DNA of 8,306 nucleotides from SAR324 cluster bacterium (GTDB taxonomy: Bacteria; SAR324; NAC60-12). The notes beneath the pieces were generated by a model. That model saw nothing but the letters and a program-made list of their open reading frames with translations. It was not told where the DNA came from and made no database searches. The first letter of the stretch is position 1. Each line of letters opens with the position of its first letter. Shown here piece by piece: positions 1 through 6,612 of the stretch. The DNA is taken from contig JAPKDT010000086.1 of NCBI GenBank assembly GCA_028822475.1, positions 1-8,306 on the forward strand, in the 5' to 3' direction. The translations under genes were made by a program, and so were the position numbers.

Positions 1-200
1 TGGAAATTTCCATGCCACATCCGCTTTCAGGAAAAGGGGATGTGAGCTTAATCGGTAGTCCGGTAAAAATGTCGGCAACTCCAGTAAGTTACCGTCATGC
101 TCCGCCTACACTAGGTCAACACACGAATGAAATTTTGTCGGAAATGCTCGGAATGGATGAAGAGGTGTGCAGGGAACTGGCACAGAAGGGTGTGGTTTGA
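1..200 (+). CDS. Family III CoA-transferase (CaiB/BaiF type), C-terminal end only
   Basis: The reading frame is already open at the window's left edge (first full codon at base 3) and ends at TGA 198-200, leaving about 65 C-terminal residues. The tail pattern is typical of CaiB/BaiF CoA-transferases: a short hydrophobic segment, then SPVKMSATPV, then a proline-rich stretch leading to LGQHTNEIL and a final acidic helix ending in KGVV. These enzymes move CoA from a donor such as succinyl-CoA to a carboxylic acid; the catalytic aspartate lies in the missing N-terminal part. The methionine at base 12 is internal, not a start. The next gene encodes an acyl-CoA dehydrogenase-fold protein resembling 3-sulfinopropanoyl-CoA desulfinase, so a role in activating that enzyme's acid substrate is an attractive inference. 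The 397-nt gap means co-transcription is not assured, and substrate specificity cannot be read from this fragment. Confidence 0.85.
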   Translation, partial: EISMPHPLSGKGDVSLIGSPVKMSATPVSYRHAPPTLGQHTNEILSEMLGMDEEVCRELAQKGVV

Positions 201-597
201 GAATTTAGATTACCATGTTGCTTGTTTGTCAACTAAAAAGGCATCAAGTGGTGTTTTTTGCAAGGAAGAGGGTAATTTGTTTTGAGGATTACAGACTGGT
301 GGTGCCACCTAGGGAGTCATCTAGGCATATAAATGCGACTAACTACTTATGTATCAATGGGTGGTGGTGGGGTCAGTTCGCTACCACGAGGCCTATATAC
401 TACTCCTAACACCCCCTCTCACTCAACTAGTTCAGGCAGATCCTACATACTAATCATTCCTGCGTTGAAGATCCTTTTATTTTTGACAGTAACACAGGGT
501 TAGCTGAAAAGAATTGCAGGATGTAAAGAGCATTTAGAAAATTCTGGATTTCATTTTTTTCCAGTCTAAATTTTATAAATATAAACTATTCAAAAAA
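201..597. other. Intergenic region without a recognisable gene
   Basis: I found no convincing gene in this 397-nt stretch on either strand. The longest open frame, a 64-codon one at 215-409, has no ribosome-binding site and encodes an odd low-complexity peptide, so I do not call it. No tRNA cloverleaf is evident. Small imperfect inverted repeats sit at 298-309 (GGTGG-TG-CCACC) and 308-325 (CCTAG, 8-nt loop, CTAGG). A perfect TTGACA hexamer occurs at 483-488 but has no convincing -10 partner. The last 60 bases are very AT-rich, with TATAAAT at 574-580, and probably contain the promoter or leader of the following gene. Confidence 0.5.
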
Positions 598-1818
598 ATG
601 TTTGAACTATCAGCAAAACAGAAAGAACTTCAGGCTACTGCTCGTGAGTTTGCAAAAAAAGAAATTGCACCACGTGCGGCTGAAATCGATCGTTCTGAGC
701 AATATCCATGGGAAAATGTGGAACTTTTGACTAAACAGGGTTTCATGGGTATGACAGTTCCTGAAGAATACGGTGGTCCAGGAATGTCGTATTTGGATGT
801 GGTATTAGTGATTGAGGAAATCGCTAAAGCATGTGGAGTGTCTGCTAGAATTGTGGTTGAGGCTAACATGGGTGCGGTTGGAGCAGTTATGAAATTCGGT
901 TCTGATGAACAAAAAAAAATAGCGGCAGATCATGTTCTAAGCGGTGATAAACCTGCGATCTGCATTACAGAACCAGGTGCCGGAAGCGCGGCCACCGAAA
1001 TGACTACACGTGCCGACCGCAAAGGTGATCGCTATATTATAAATGGAACAAAACACTGGATTACAGGAGGAGGAGTATCCAAGTTTCATTTGATATTTGC
1101 TCGTGTATTTGAGCATGACGAACCACAGGGAATTGCAGGATTTATTGCTTTACGTGGAGCAAAAGGATTAATAATTGGGAAACGTGAACCGGCGATGGGT
1201 TTGCGTGGAATTCCAGAGACTCAGCTTATTCTTGAGGATTTGGAAGTTCCTCAAGAAATGGTGCTGATTCCGCCTGAAGGTTTACGGCACGGCTTTGCCG
1301 GATTGATGAATGCTTATAATGGACAGAGGGTTGGAGCAGGAACGGTGGCTCTTGGAATAGCCGTTGGAGCGTATGAGCTGGCCCTGGAATATTCTCAACA
1401 ACGCGAACAGTTCGGTCGTCCGATTTGCGAATTTCAGGGTTTGCAGTGGATGCTGGTAGACATGCACACTCAACTTGAAGCTGCACGGCTACTATTGCAA
1501 AAAGCTGCTTCCGGCGGAGAGCAGGGTGCGAAAGATTATGGATACGGTTTTCCGGACATGCTGGAAGCAGCGCAGGCCAAAATATTTGCAGCAGAAACTG
1601 CAATTAAAGTTACAAATGACGCACTGCAAATTTTCGGATCAGCAGGATATTCACGGAATTTACCTTTGGAACGGATGCTCCGTGACGCACGCATGTTTAC
1701 GATTGGGGGAGGAACTACACAAATTTTACGTACGGTTGTCGCTTCCGCATTGCTCGACCGTAAACTTCCACAAACACGTGACGGACATTTCAAACTATCG
1801 CAAAAGGAGAAAAAATAA
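598..1818 (+). CDS. Acyl-CoA dehydrogenase-fold protein, 3-sulfinopropanoyl-CoA desulfinase (Acd)-like
   Basis: The 406-residue product has full acyl-CoA dehydrogenase length: an N-terminal helical domain (about 1-115), a beta domain with the flavin/CoA motif ICITEPGAGSA (121-131) and WITGGG (154-159), and a C-terminal helical domain with REQFGRP (269-275) and LRDARMFTIGGGT (361-373). Ordinary family members carry a catalytic glutamate either in the late YEGT motif or, as in isovaleryl-CoA dehydrogenase, in helix G. Here these positions are Gly371 and Gln243. Arg84 is present; an arginine at this number is essential in the Advenella 3-sulfinopropanoyl-CoA desulfinase, which also has a glutamine near 246. 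I recall that enzyme having a similar GFMGM, SKxHLIFARVF and KLPQTRDG pattern. The predicted reaction is therefore release of sulfite from a sulfinyl acyl-CoA, bound to FAD, in the cytoplasm. There is no Shine-Dalgarno, only an A-rich leader. The stop overlaps the next start. The alternative is another non-oxidising family member. Confidence 0.72.
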   Translation: MFELSAKQKELQATAREFAKKEIAPRAAEIDRSEQYPWENVELLTKQGFMGMTVPEEYGGPGMSYLDVVLVIEEIAKACGVSARIVVEANMGAVGAVMKFGSDEQKKIAADHVLSGDKPAICITEPGAGSAATEMTTRADRKGDRYIINGTKHWITGGGVSKFHLIFARVFEHDEPQGIAGFIALRGAKGLIIGKREPAMGLRGIPETQLILEDLEVPQEMVLIPPEGLRHGFAGLMNAYNGQRVGAGTVALGIAVGAYELALEYSQQREQFGRPICEFQGLQWMLVDMHTQLEAARLLLQKAASGGEQGAKDYGYGFPDMLEAAQAKIFAAETAIKVTNDALQIFGSAGYSRNLPLERMLRDARMFTIGGGTTQILRTVVASALLDRKLPQTRDGHFKLSQKEKK

Positions 1819-1820
1819 TG
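1805..1820 (+). promoter_or_regulatory. Ribosome-binding site and TAATG stop/start overlap
   Basis: AGGAG at 1805-1809 lies eight bases before ATG 1818-1820, inside the last codons of the upstream gene. The upstream stop TAA (1816-1818) shares one base with this ATG. The arrangement fixes the start of the thiamine enzyme and suggests the two proteins are made by coupled translation from one message. It is one of two clear Shine-Dalgarno sequences in the window; the other precedes the SDR gene. Confidence 0.8.
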
Positions 1821-3485
1821 GCGAATGCGTCTGAAATTATCGGCAAACGTCTGTATCACGCAGGTTGTAGAAGGGCTTTTGGAATTCCGGGTGGAGAAGT
1901 TTTAGTTTTAATGGACGGACTGAGAAAATCCGGAATTGAGTTTGTCCTCACGAAACATGAAAACAATGCCGGATTCATGGCGGAAGGTGGATTTCATGCA
2001 GACGGAGCCCCGGGTATTTTAGTAGCTACTTTAGGTCCAGGAGTCGCTAACGCTGTGAATGTTGTGACGAATGCTTTTCAGGATCGAGTACCTTTGATAT
2101 TTCTCACAGGATGCGTTGATGCAGATGAAGCACTGACCTACACGCATCAGGTTTTTGATCACAGTGAATTGCTTAAATCTGTCACTAAAGCCAGTATAAA
2201 AGTTGTAGATGGAATGGTTGACGTGGCGATTGACAAAGCGCTTGCCATGGCGCTGGACGGACAACCCGGGCCTGTCCATGTTGATGTTCCGATCAGTGTT
2301 GCAGCAAAAGAACAACCAGCACAAGACTTTCAAATGATTGTCCGCAATATGCCTTCCCCGTCGGCACCTGCAGAAGGAGCAGCTTTGGAAACCGCGAGAA
2401 ACTGGTTGCGGGAAGCAAGACAACCTTTGATGATGGCTGGCGTAGATGTGCTTAATCAACACGCTGAAAAAGCTGTCGCGGAATTTGCGCGTGATTTCCG
2501 GATTCCCTTCATCACCACCTACAAAGCGAAAGGAGTTCTTCCTGAAGATGATCCACTGGCGCTTGGAGGAGCAGGACTTTCTCCACTGGCTGACAAACAA
2601 TTGCTACCGTTGTTAAGGAAAAGTGATTTGATCATCCTCTCAGGCTATGATCCGATTGAGATGCGAGTGGGCTGGCGTAATCCATGGGATGAAGGAGCGA
2701 GAGTGCTTGAATTTTGCGCTGTTCCGAACACGCACTACATGCACCGTGCAAGCTTAAGTTTTATCGGTGATGTTACTGAAGGCATTAAAACTTTACGTAA
2801 AAATATTTCTCCGCAGCCGGTCTGGAAAAATGGAGAACCTCAAAAAGTCAGGCACGAACTGAAGAAAATATTTTCTGGAAGCGGTACGCCCGGGGCGAAT
2901 GAAGAATGGGGTCCTGCAGAAGTGATTGATGTTGTGCGCAAAGCTTTACCAAGGAATGGGGTTGCTACTGCTGACAGTGGTGCGCACAGAATTTTACTTA
3001 GCCAAATGTGGGAATGTTATGCAGCCCGCGGATTGCTGCAGTCCACAGCGCTCTGTACGATGGGCTGCGCGGTACCGCTAGCGATGGGTTTTCGCCTGGC
3101 TGCACAGGCCCGAATGTCTAGTGCGAATTGTCCAACTCCTGACGTTCCTGCGGTAGTGGCCTTTGTCGGTGATGCTGGAATGGAAATGGTTTTAGGTGAA
3201 TTAGCAACTCTCAGAGATTTGAAATTACCGGTTGTTATTATTGTTTTTGTTGATGAATCTCTGGCGCTGATAGAACTAAAACAGCGTAATTCCGGATTGC
3301 CTAATCTAGGAGTTGATTTTGGAGCAACTGATTTTCCTGCCGTTGCTGAGGCTTTGGGTGGAATTGGTTGTTGGGTTTCCAATCGCGATGAACTACGTGA
3401 AGCTCTAGAAGGTGCATTTGAACGTCAGACATTTACCTTACTGGCTTGTAAAATTGGCGAAAAGGTTTACGATAAACGCTTTTAA
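1818..3485 (+). CDS. Thiamine-diphosphate-dependent enzyme, acetolactate synthase large-subunit-like family
   Basis: This 555-residue protein has the three-domain layout of the acetolactate synthase/decarboxylase superfamily. The N-terminal PYR domain (about 1-165) holds the cofactor-activating glutamate Glu48 in TKHENNAG and the LGPGVANAV segment (72-80). The central Rossmann-like domain spans roughly 190-330. The C-terminal PP domain (about 365-550) holds the diphosphate/Mg motif starting GDAGM at 451-455. That motif normally runs GDG...NN; here the third residue is Ala453 and the second Asn is Asp479, followed by ESLALIELKQ. This looks like a distinct subfamily rather than true acetolactate synthase, and no regulatory-subunit gene is nearby. 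Such enzymes decarboxylate or ligate 2-oxo acids. The one-base overlap with the desulfinase-like gene implies a shared pathway, but I cannot name the substrate. Acetolactate synthase, oxalyl-CoA or sulfopyruvate decarboxylase-like roles are possible but unsupported. Confidence 0.85.
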   Translation: MANASEIIGKRLYHAGCRRAFGIPGGEVLVLMDGLRKSGIEFVLTKHENNAGFMAEGGFHADGAPGILVATLGPGVANAVNVVTNAFQDRVPLIFLTGCVDADEALTYTHQVFDHSELLKSVTKASIKVVDGMVDVAIDKALAMALDGQPGPVHVDVPISVAAKEQPAQDFQMIVRNMPSPSAPAEGAALETARNWLREARQPLMMAGVDVLNQHAEKAVAEFARDFRIPFITTYKAKGVLPEDDPLALGGAGLSPLADKQLLPLLRKSDLIILSGYDPIEMRVGWRNPWDEGARVLEFCAVPNTHYMHRASLSFIGDVTEGIKTLRKNISPQPVWKNGEPQKVRHELKKIFSGSGTPGANEEWGPAEVIDVVRKALPRNGVATADSGAHRILLSQMWECYAARGLLQSTALCTMGCAVPLAMGFRLAAQARMSSANCPTPDVPAVVAFVGDAGMEMVLGELATLRDLKLPVVIIVFVDESLALIELKQRNSGLPNLGVDFGATDFPAVAEALGGIGCWVSNRDELREALEGAFERQTFTLLACKIGEKVYDKRF

Positions 3486-3649
3486 TTGGAGCCGTACACT
3501 TAACTGGACCTGTTTAATATGCTGTACCGTATCTTGCTGTTTCGGTCAGTACTCTGCCTGTTATGAGGATTGTTTGAATCCGTTGCTAATCCCAAAATCT
3601 ATACCGCTCCCTCCCATTTTTTCAATAATCCATTGTAAATTATAATTTA
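3486..3649 (+). promoter_or_regulatory. Gap with AT-rich candidate promoter just before mpl
   Basis: The 164-nt gap holds no recognisable gene. Its last bases are very AT-rich, with TATAAT at 3641-3646 only three bases before the mpl ATG at 3650, and an overlapping TAAATT at 3636-3641. No Shine-Dalgarno and no good -35 hexamer are visible. If one of these is a real -10 element, the mpl transcript would be leaderless or nearly so. A weak hairpin (TGTACCG / CGGTCA, one bulge) lies near 3532-3556. It has no U-tract and is not a convincing terminator for the upstream operon. Confidence 0.25.
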
Positions 3650-5071
3650 ATGTCATCTTCACAAGCTAACAATAAACTAATTCATTTTTCTGGAATCTGT
3701 GGGACAGGAATGGCTTCTCTCGCAGTGTTATTGAAACTACGTGGTTATAGCGTTCGTGGTTCTGATGAAAATGTTTATCCACCGATGAGTGATTTTTTGT
3801 TACAAAATAAAATATCGGTGCAAAGCGGTTTTGCTGCAGATAATTTAGCACCAGTTCCGGATTTGGTTGTCATAGGAAATGCTCTCTCACGTGGAAATCC
3901 GGAAGTAGAAGCTGTTCTGGAACGTAAACTACCTTATGTCTCAATGGCGGAATTACTGAAAGAGTACTTCATCCGTGGTAAAACTTCTCTAGTTGTAACT
4001 GGAACCCATGGAAAAACAACCACTTCCTCTTTACTTGCATGGGTTTTTGAATCTGCAAGAAAAAACCCCGGATTTATGATTGGAGGAATTGTAGAAAATT
4101 TTGGTGCTAGTTGCCATGAGGGTACAGGTGGTATTTTTATCACTGAAGGAGATGAGTACGATACTGCATTTTTTGATAAACGTTCGAAATTTTTCCATTA
4201 CCTTCCTGATCAACTGATCCTGAATAATCTGGAATTTGATCACGCAGATATTTTTGATTCACTGGAAGACATTAAAAAATCTTTTAGACTGATGCTGCGT
4301 CTCATTCCGCAAAACGGATTGATTGCCGCGAATGGTGACGATGCTAATGTCCAGGATGTGCTTAAATCAGCATTTTCTCCTGTGATTAAATTCGGTTTGG
4401 GAGAGGCATGTGATGTGAGAGCAGTAGATATTGAAGTCAGTGAATCTGGAACCAAATTTGTGGTACATAACAAAACTCAGAAAAATTATCCAAACTCACA
4501 AAAATTTGCACTAAAACTCTCAGGAGCATACAATGTACTGAATGCGTTGGGTGTGATTGTACTTGCTAGGTATAACGATATTTCTGACAAAAATATTCAG
4601 GCGGCGTTTGATTCTTTTAAAAGCGTTCGCAGGCGTCAGGAATTACGTGGAGAAGTCAACGGAATTGCCGTTTATGATGATTTTGCACACCACCCTACAG
4701 CAATTCGTGAAACTATAGCAGCGATCAGACAAAAACATCCGGGACGGCGGCTGATCGCGATTTTTGAACCACGGAGCAATACCAGTGTCCGTAACATACA
4801 TCAGCAAGCCTTGATTCATTCTTTCAGTGAAGCAGATGAGGTGATTTTAACAACACTGCATCGTCTGGAAAAAATTCCTGCGGGAGAGCGTCTGGAAATT
4901 AAGCAGGTTTTAAAATCACTTATTAAGCAAAAAATTTCTGCTTTTGAGTTCCCTGAAGTAAAAGAGATAATCGTTTATCTGAAAGCTAATTGTCGTACTG
5001 GTGATGTTGTCTTAATCATGAGTAATGGAAAATTTGACAATATTCACCAGCGTTTGCTAGAGGCACTGTAA
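3650..5071 (+). CDS. mpl: UDP-N-acetylmuramate:L-Ala-gamma-D-Glu-meso-DAP ligase (murein peptide ligase)
   Basis: The product joins tripeptide recovered from old peptidoglycan to UDP-N-acetylmuramate with ATP, a cytoplasmic cell-wall recycling step. The 473 residues match the Mur-ligase layout. The N-terminal UDP-binding Rossmann domain begins IHFSGICGTGMA (11-22). The ATP P-loop GTHGKTTT is at 118-125. The Mpl-distinguishing EGDEYDTAFFDKRSKF is at 166-181, with NNLEFDHADIF at 192-202. The C-terminal domain carries GAYNVLNAL (292-300), DDFAHHPTA (343-351), FEPRSNT (372-378) and MSNGKFDNI (457-465). MurC is the nearest relative, but the EGDEYDTAFFD block and length favour Mpl. The length is slightly above the E. 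coli enzyme (457). No key residue appears lost. There is no Shine-Dalgarno; the ATG follows an AT-rich run. Its place between catabolic genes looks incidental, not functional. It implies meso-diaminopimelate peptidoglycan. Confidence 0.93.
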   Translation: MSSSQANNKLIHFSGICGTGMASLAVLLKLRGYSVRGSDENVYPPMSDFLLQNKISVQSGFAADNLAPVPDLVVIGNALSRGNPEVEAVLERKLPYVSMAELLKEYFIRGKTSLVVTGTHGKTTTSSLLAWVFESARKNPGFMIGGIVENFGASCHEGTGGIFITEGDEYDTAFFDKRSKFFHYLPDQLILNNLEFDHADIFDSLEDIKKSFRLMLRLIPQNGLIAANGDDANVQDVLKSAFSPVIKFGLGEACDVRAVDIEVSESGTKFVVHNKTQKNYPNSQKFALKLSGAYNVLNALGVIVLARYNDISDKNIQAAFDSFKSVRRRQELRGEVNGIAVYDDFAHHPTAIRETIAAIRQKHPGRRLIAIFEPRSNTSVRNIHQQALIHSFSEADEVILTTLHRLEKIPAGERLEIKQVLKSLIKQKISAFEFPEVKEIIVYLKANCRTGDVVLIMSNGKFDNIHQRLLEAL

Positions 5072-5090
5072 CTCTAAATAATTGGGGATT

Positions 5091-6599
5091 ATGACTATAC
5101 GAGAACACTCGATTTATGATTGTATTTTGAGCAACGCTCAGAATTTTCCGAAAGAAACTGCGCTGGTTTCAGGAGATTTAAGACTCACCTTTGCAGAGGT
5201 TCCGCTGCACGTCAACTGCTTGGCTCGCGGACTGTTGAATACTGGATTTGAAAAAGGCGACAGGATAGCGGTGATGCTGAATAATTGTGCCGAATATGCT
5301 CTGCTTTTGGCCGCATGTTCACGAATCGGTTTAATTGCAGTTTGCTTGAATACACGCACAAGTGCAGATGAAATGCGCATGGTGCTGGAAAATACAAAAC
5401 CAAAAGCTCTGCTCTTTCAAACTATTTTAGAAGAGCAGGCTGAAGCTCTCCGTGATTTGCTTCCAGCACAACAGTTATACAGTATTGATGAAGCGGCTAT
5501 ACTTTCGACTTCTTTCGACCAATTCATAGATGAGGATTATTCGTTGTTGACTGAGCCTCAACCGGGCGTTGATGAAGGTTGGATGATAATTCCAACTGCT
5601 GCCGTAGACGGAATTCCAAAAGGCGCTCTGCTGAGTCAGAGAAATGTAATGGCATCTGCTGCAGTTCATCTCCAGCATTTTGGACGTGAAGCGATCAACG
5701 GACACCTGCTGGCTTTGCCTATTTTTCATGTGATGGGACTGACCTCTGCATGGGCGACTTTCATCAGCGGTGGAAAAAATGTTTTGCTCAAACAGTTTGA
5801 AGAAAAGCTTGCTGTGCAGTTGATTGATGCAGAACAATTAACATATTTCGGTTCATTTCCTCCTGTGCTGGAACGTGTACTTGATTCTGCAAAAGAATCC
5901 GGTTCAGGATTGGAAAGTTTAAAGCTGGTCTACGGATTAGAAGGTCCGCAGAATATTCAACGTCTGCATGAAGAAACATCTGCAGTTTTCTGGACAGGTT
6001 TTGGACAATCCGAAACCACGGCATTTGTAACCGCTTCTCCTGCTGCAGAAAGACCGGGAGCTTCCGGACAAGCGACTTTGCTTAATACAGTTGCTGTTGT
6101 TGATGAGATTGATCAGCAGTTACCCTGTGGTGAAGAAGGTGAAATTGTGGTACGTGGGGAAAATATTTTTCTCGAATATTGGGAGATGCCTGAAGCCACA
6201 GCCTATGCACAACGTAATAGTTGGCATCACACAGGTGACATTGGACGTTTTGATGAAGACGGTTATCTGTGGTATGTCAGACGTAAAGCAGAAAAAGAAC
6301 TGATAAAAACAGGCGGTGAAAATGTGTATCCTGGCGAAGTGGAAAACGTATTGCTCAAGCATCCTGAAATCAATGAATGCTGCGTGATTGGAGTTCCAGA
6401 TAAAACCTGGGGCGAAGCGGTAAAAGCGATTTGTGTCTGCAGTGAAGGCGCTAAACTATCTCTGGATGCAGTACGTGATTTTGTGGGAGAACAGATTGCC
6501 AGTTTCAAAAAACCGCGGCAGGTTGTTTTTGCGGAAGAACTGCCTCACGTTAATAATGAAATTGATCGGGAGGCAGTAAAAGTTAAGTGGGCAGGATAA
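5091..6599 (+). CDS. AMP-forming acyl-CoA ligase family protein with degenerate active-site motifs
   Basis: This 502-residue protein belongs to the adenylate-forming (ANL) superfamily, whose members activate carboxylic acids with ATP and load them onto CoA. Visible family motifs are ALPIFHVMG (208-216), WTGFGQSETT (301-310), GEIVVRG (350-356), HTGDIGRFDEDGYL (380-393) and IKTGGENVYPGEVE (405-418), ending in an intact C-terminal hinge domain. Two motifs are abnormal. The phosphate loop, usually SGTTGxPKG, reads TAAVDGIPKG (169-178). The C-terminal PxxxxGKIxR motif with the adenylation lysine reads PHVNNEIDR (485-493), with no lysine at that place. I think a subfamily with such a loop exists, so this may be specialised rather than dead. 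The ATG at 5091 is preferred over an in-frame TTG at 5082; GGGGA at 5084-5088 is too close for a good ribosome-binding site. It lies 19 bases after mpl and could be co-transcribed with it. The substrate is unknown. Confidence 0.82.
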   Translation: MTIREHSIYDCILSNAQNFPKETALVSGDLRLTFAEVPLHVNCLARGLLNTGFEKGDRIAVMLNNCAEYALLLAACSRIGLIAVCLNTRTSADEMRMVLENTKPKALLFQTILEEQAEALRDLLPAQQLYSIDEAAILSTSFDQFIDEDYSLLTEPQPGVDEGWMIIPTAAVDGIPKGALLSQRNVMASAAVHLQHFGREAINGHLLALPIFHVMGLTSAWATFISGGKNVLLKQFEEKLAVQLIDAEQLTYFGSFPPVLERVLDSAKESGSGLESLKLVYGLEGPQNIQRLHEETSAVFWTGFGQSETTAFVTASPAAERPGASGQATLLNTVAVVDEIDQQLPCGEEGEIVVRGENIFLEYWEMPEATAYAQRNSWHHTGDIGRFDEDGYLWYVRRKAEKELIKTGGENVYPGEVENVLLKHPEINECCVIGVPDKTWGEAVKAICVCSEGAKLSLDAVRDFVGEQIASFKKPRQVVFAEELPHVNNEIDREAVKVKWAG

Positions 6600-6612
6600 G
6601 TGAAAAATCACT
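6599..6612. repeat. Small hairpin between convergent stop codons
   Basis: AGTGA-AAAA-TCACT forms a perfect 5-bp stem with a four-A loop. It begins on the last base of the ligase stop and overlaps the SDR stop (6608-6610, minus strand). A 10-bp palindrome ACTCCGGAGT follows at 6610-6619. With only eight bases between the two genes, these are the only structures available to end convergent transcription. Neither has a U-tract, so I would not call a terminator. Confidence 0.35.

Noticed and set aside
345..395. Sequence reminiscent of an IS3-type end (GGGGTCAGTTCG), and another near 3490-3512 (TTAACTGGACCTG)
   Set aside because: The two do not form a matching pair of inverted ends, no transposase or target duplication is visible, and the likeness is too short to support an insertion sequence.
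215..409. 64-codon open frame on the plus strand
   Set aside because: No ribosome-binding site, unusual tryptophan-run and low-complexity content, and no family resemblance; most likely chance.
483..488. Perfect TTGACA, possible -35 box
   Set aside because: No -10-like hexamer lies 16-18 bases downstream, so it is not called as a promoter.
1818..3485. Calling the thiamine enzyme biosynthetic acetolactate synthase (ilvB/ilvI)
   Set aside because: The cofactor motif departs from that family, no small regulatory subunit is adjacent, and the gene is coupled to a catabolic acyl-CoA enzyme.
5082..5090. TTG start for the ligase, three codons upstream of the ATG
   Set aside because: No Shine-Dalgarno precedes it and the ATG at 5091 is a more common start; the difference is three residues.
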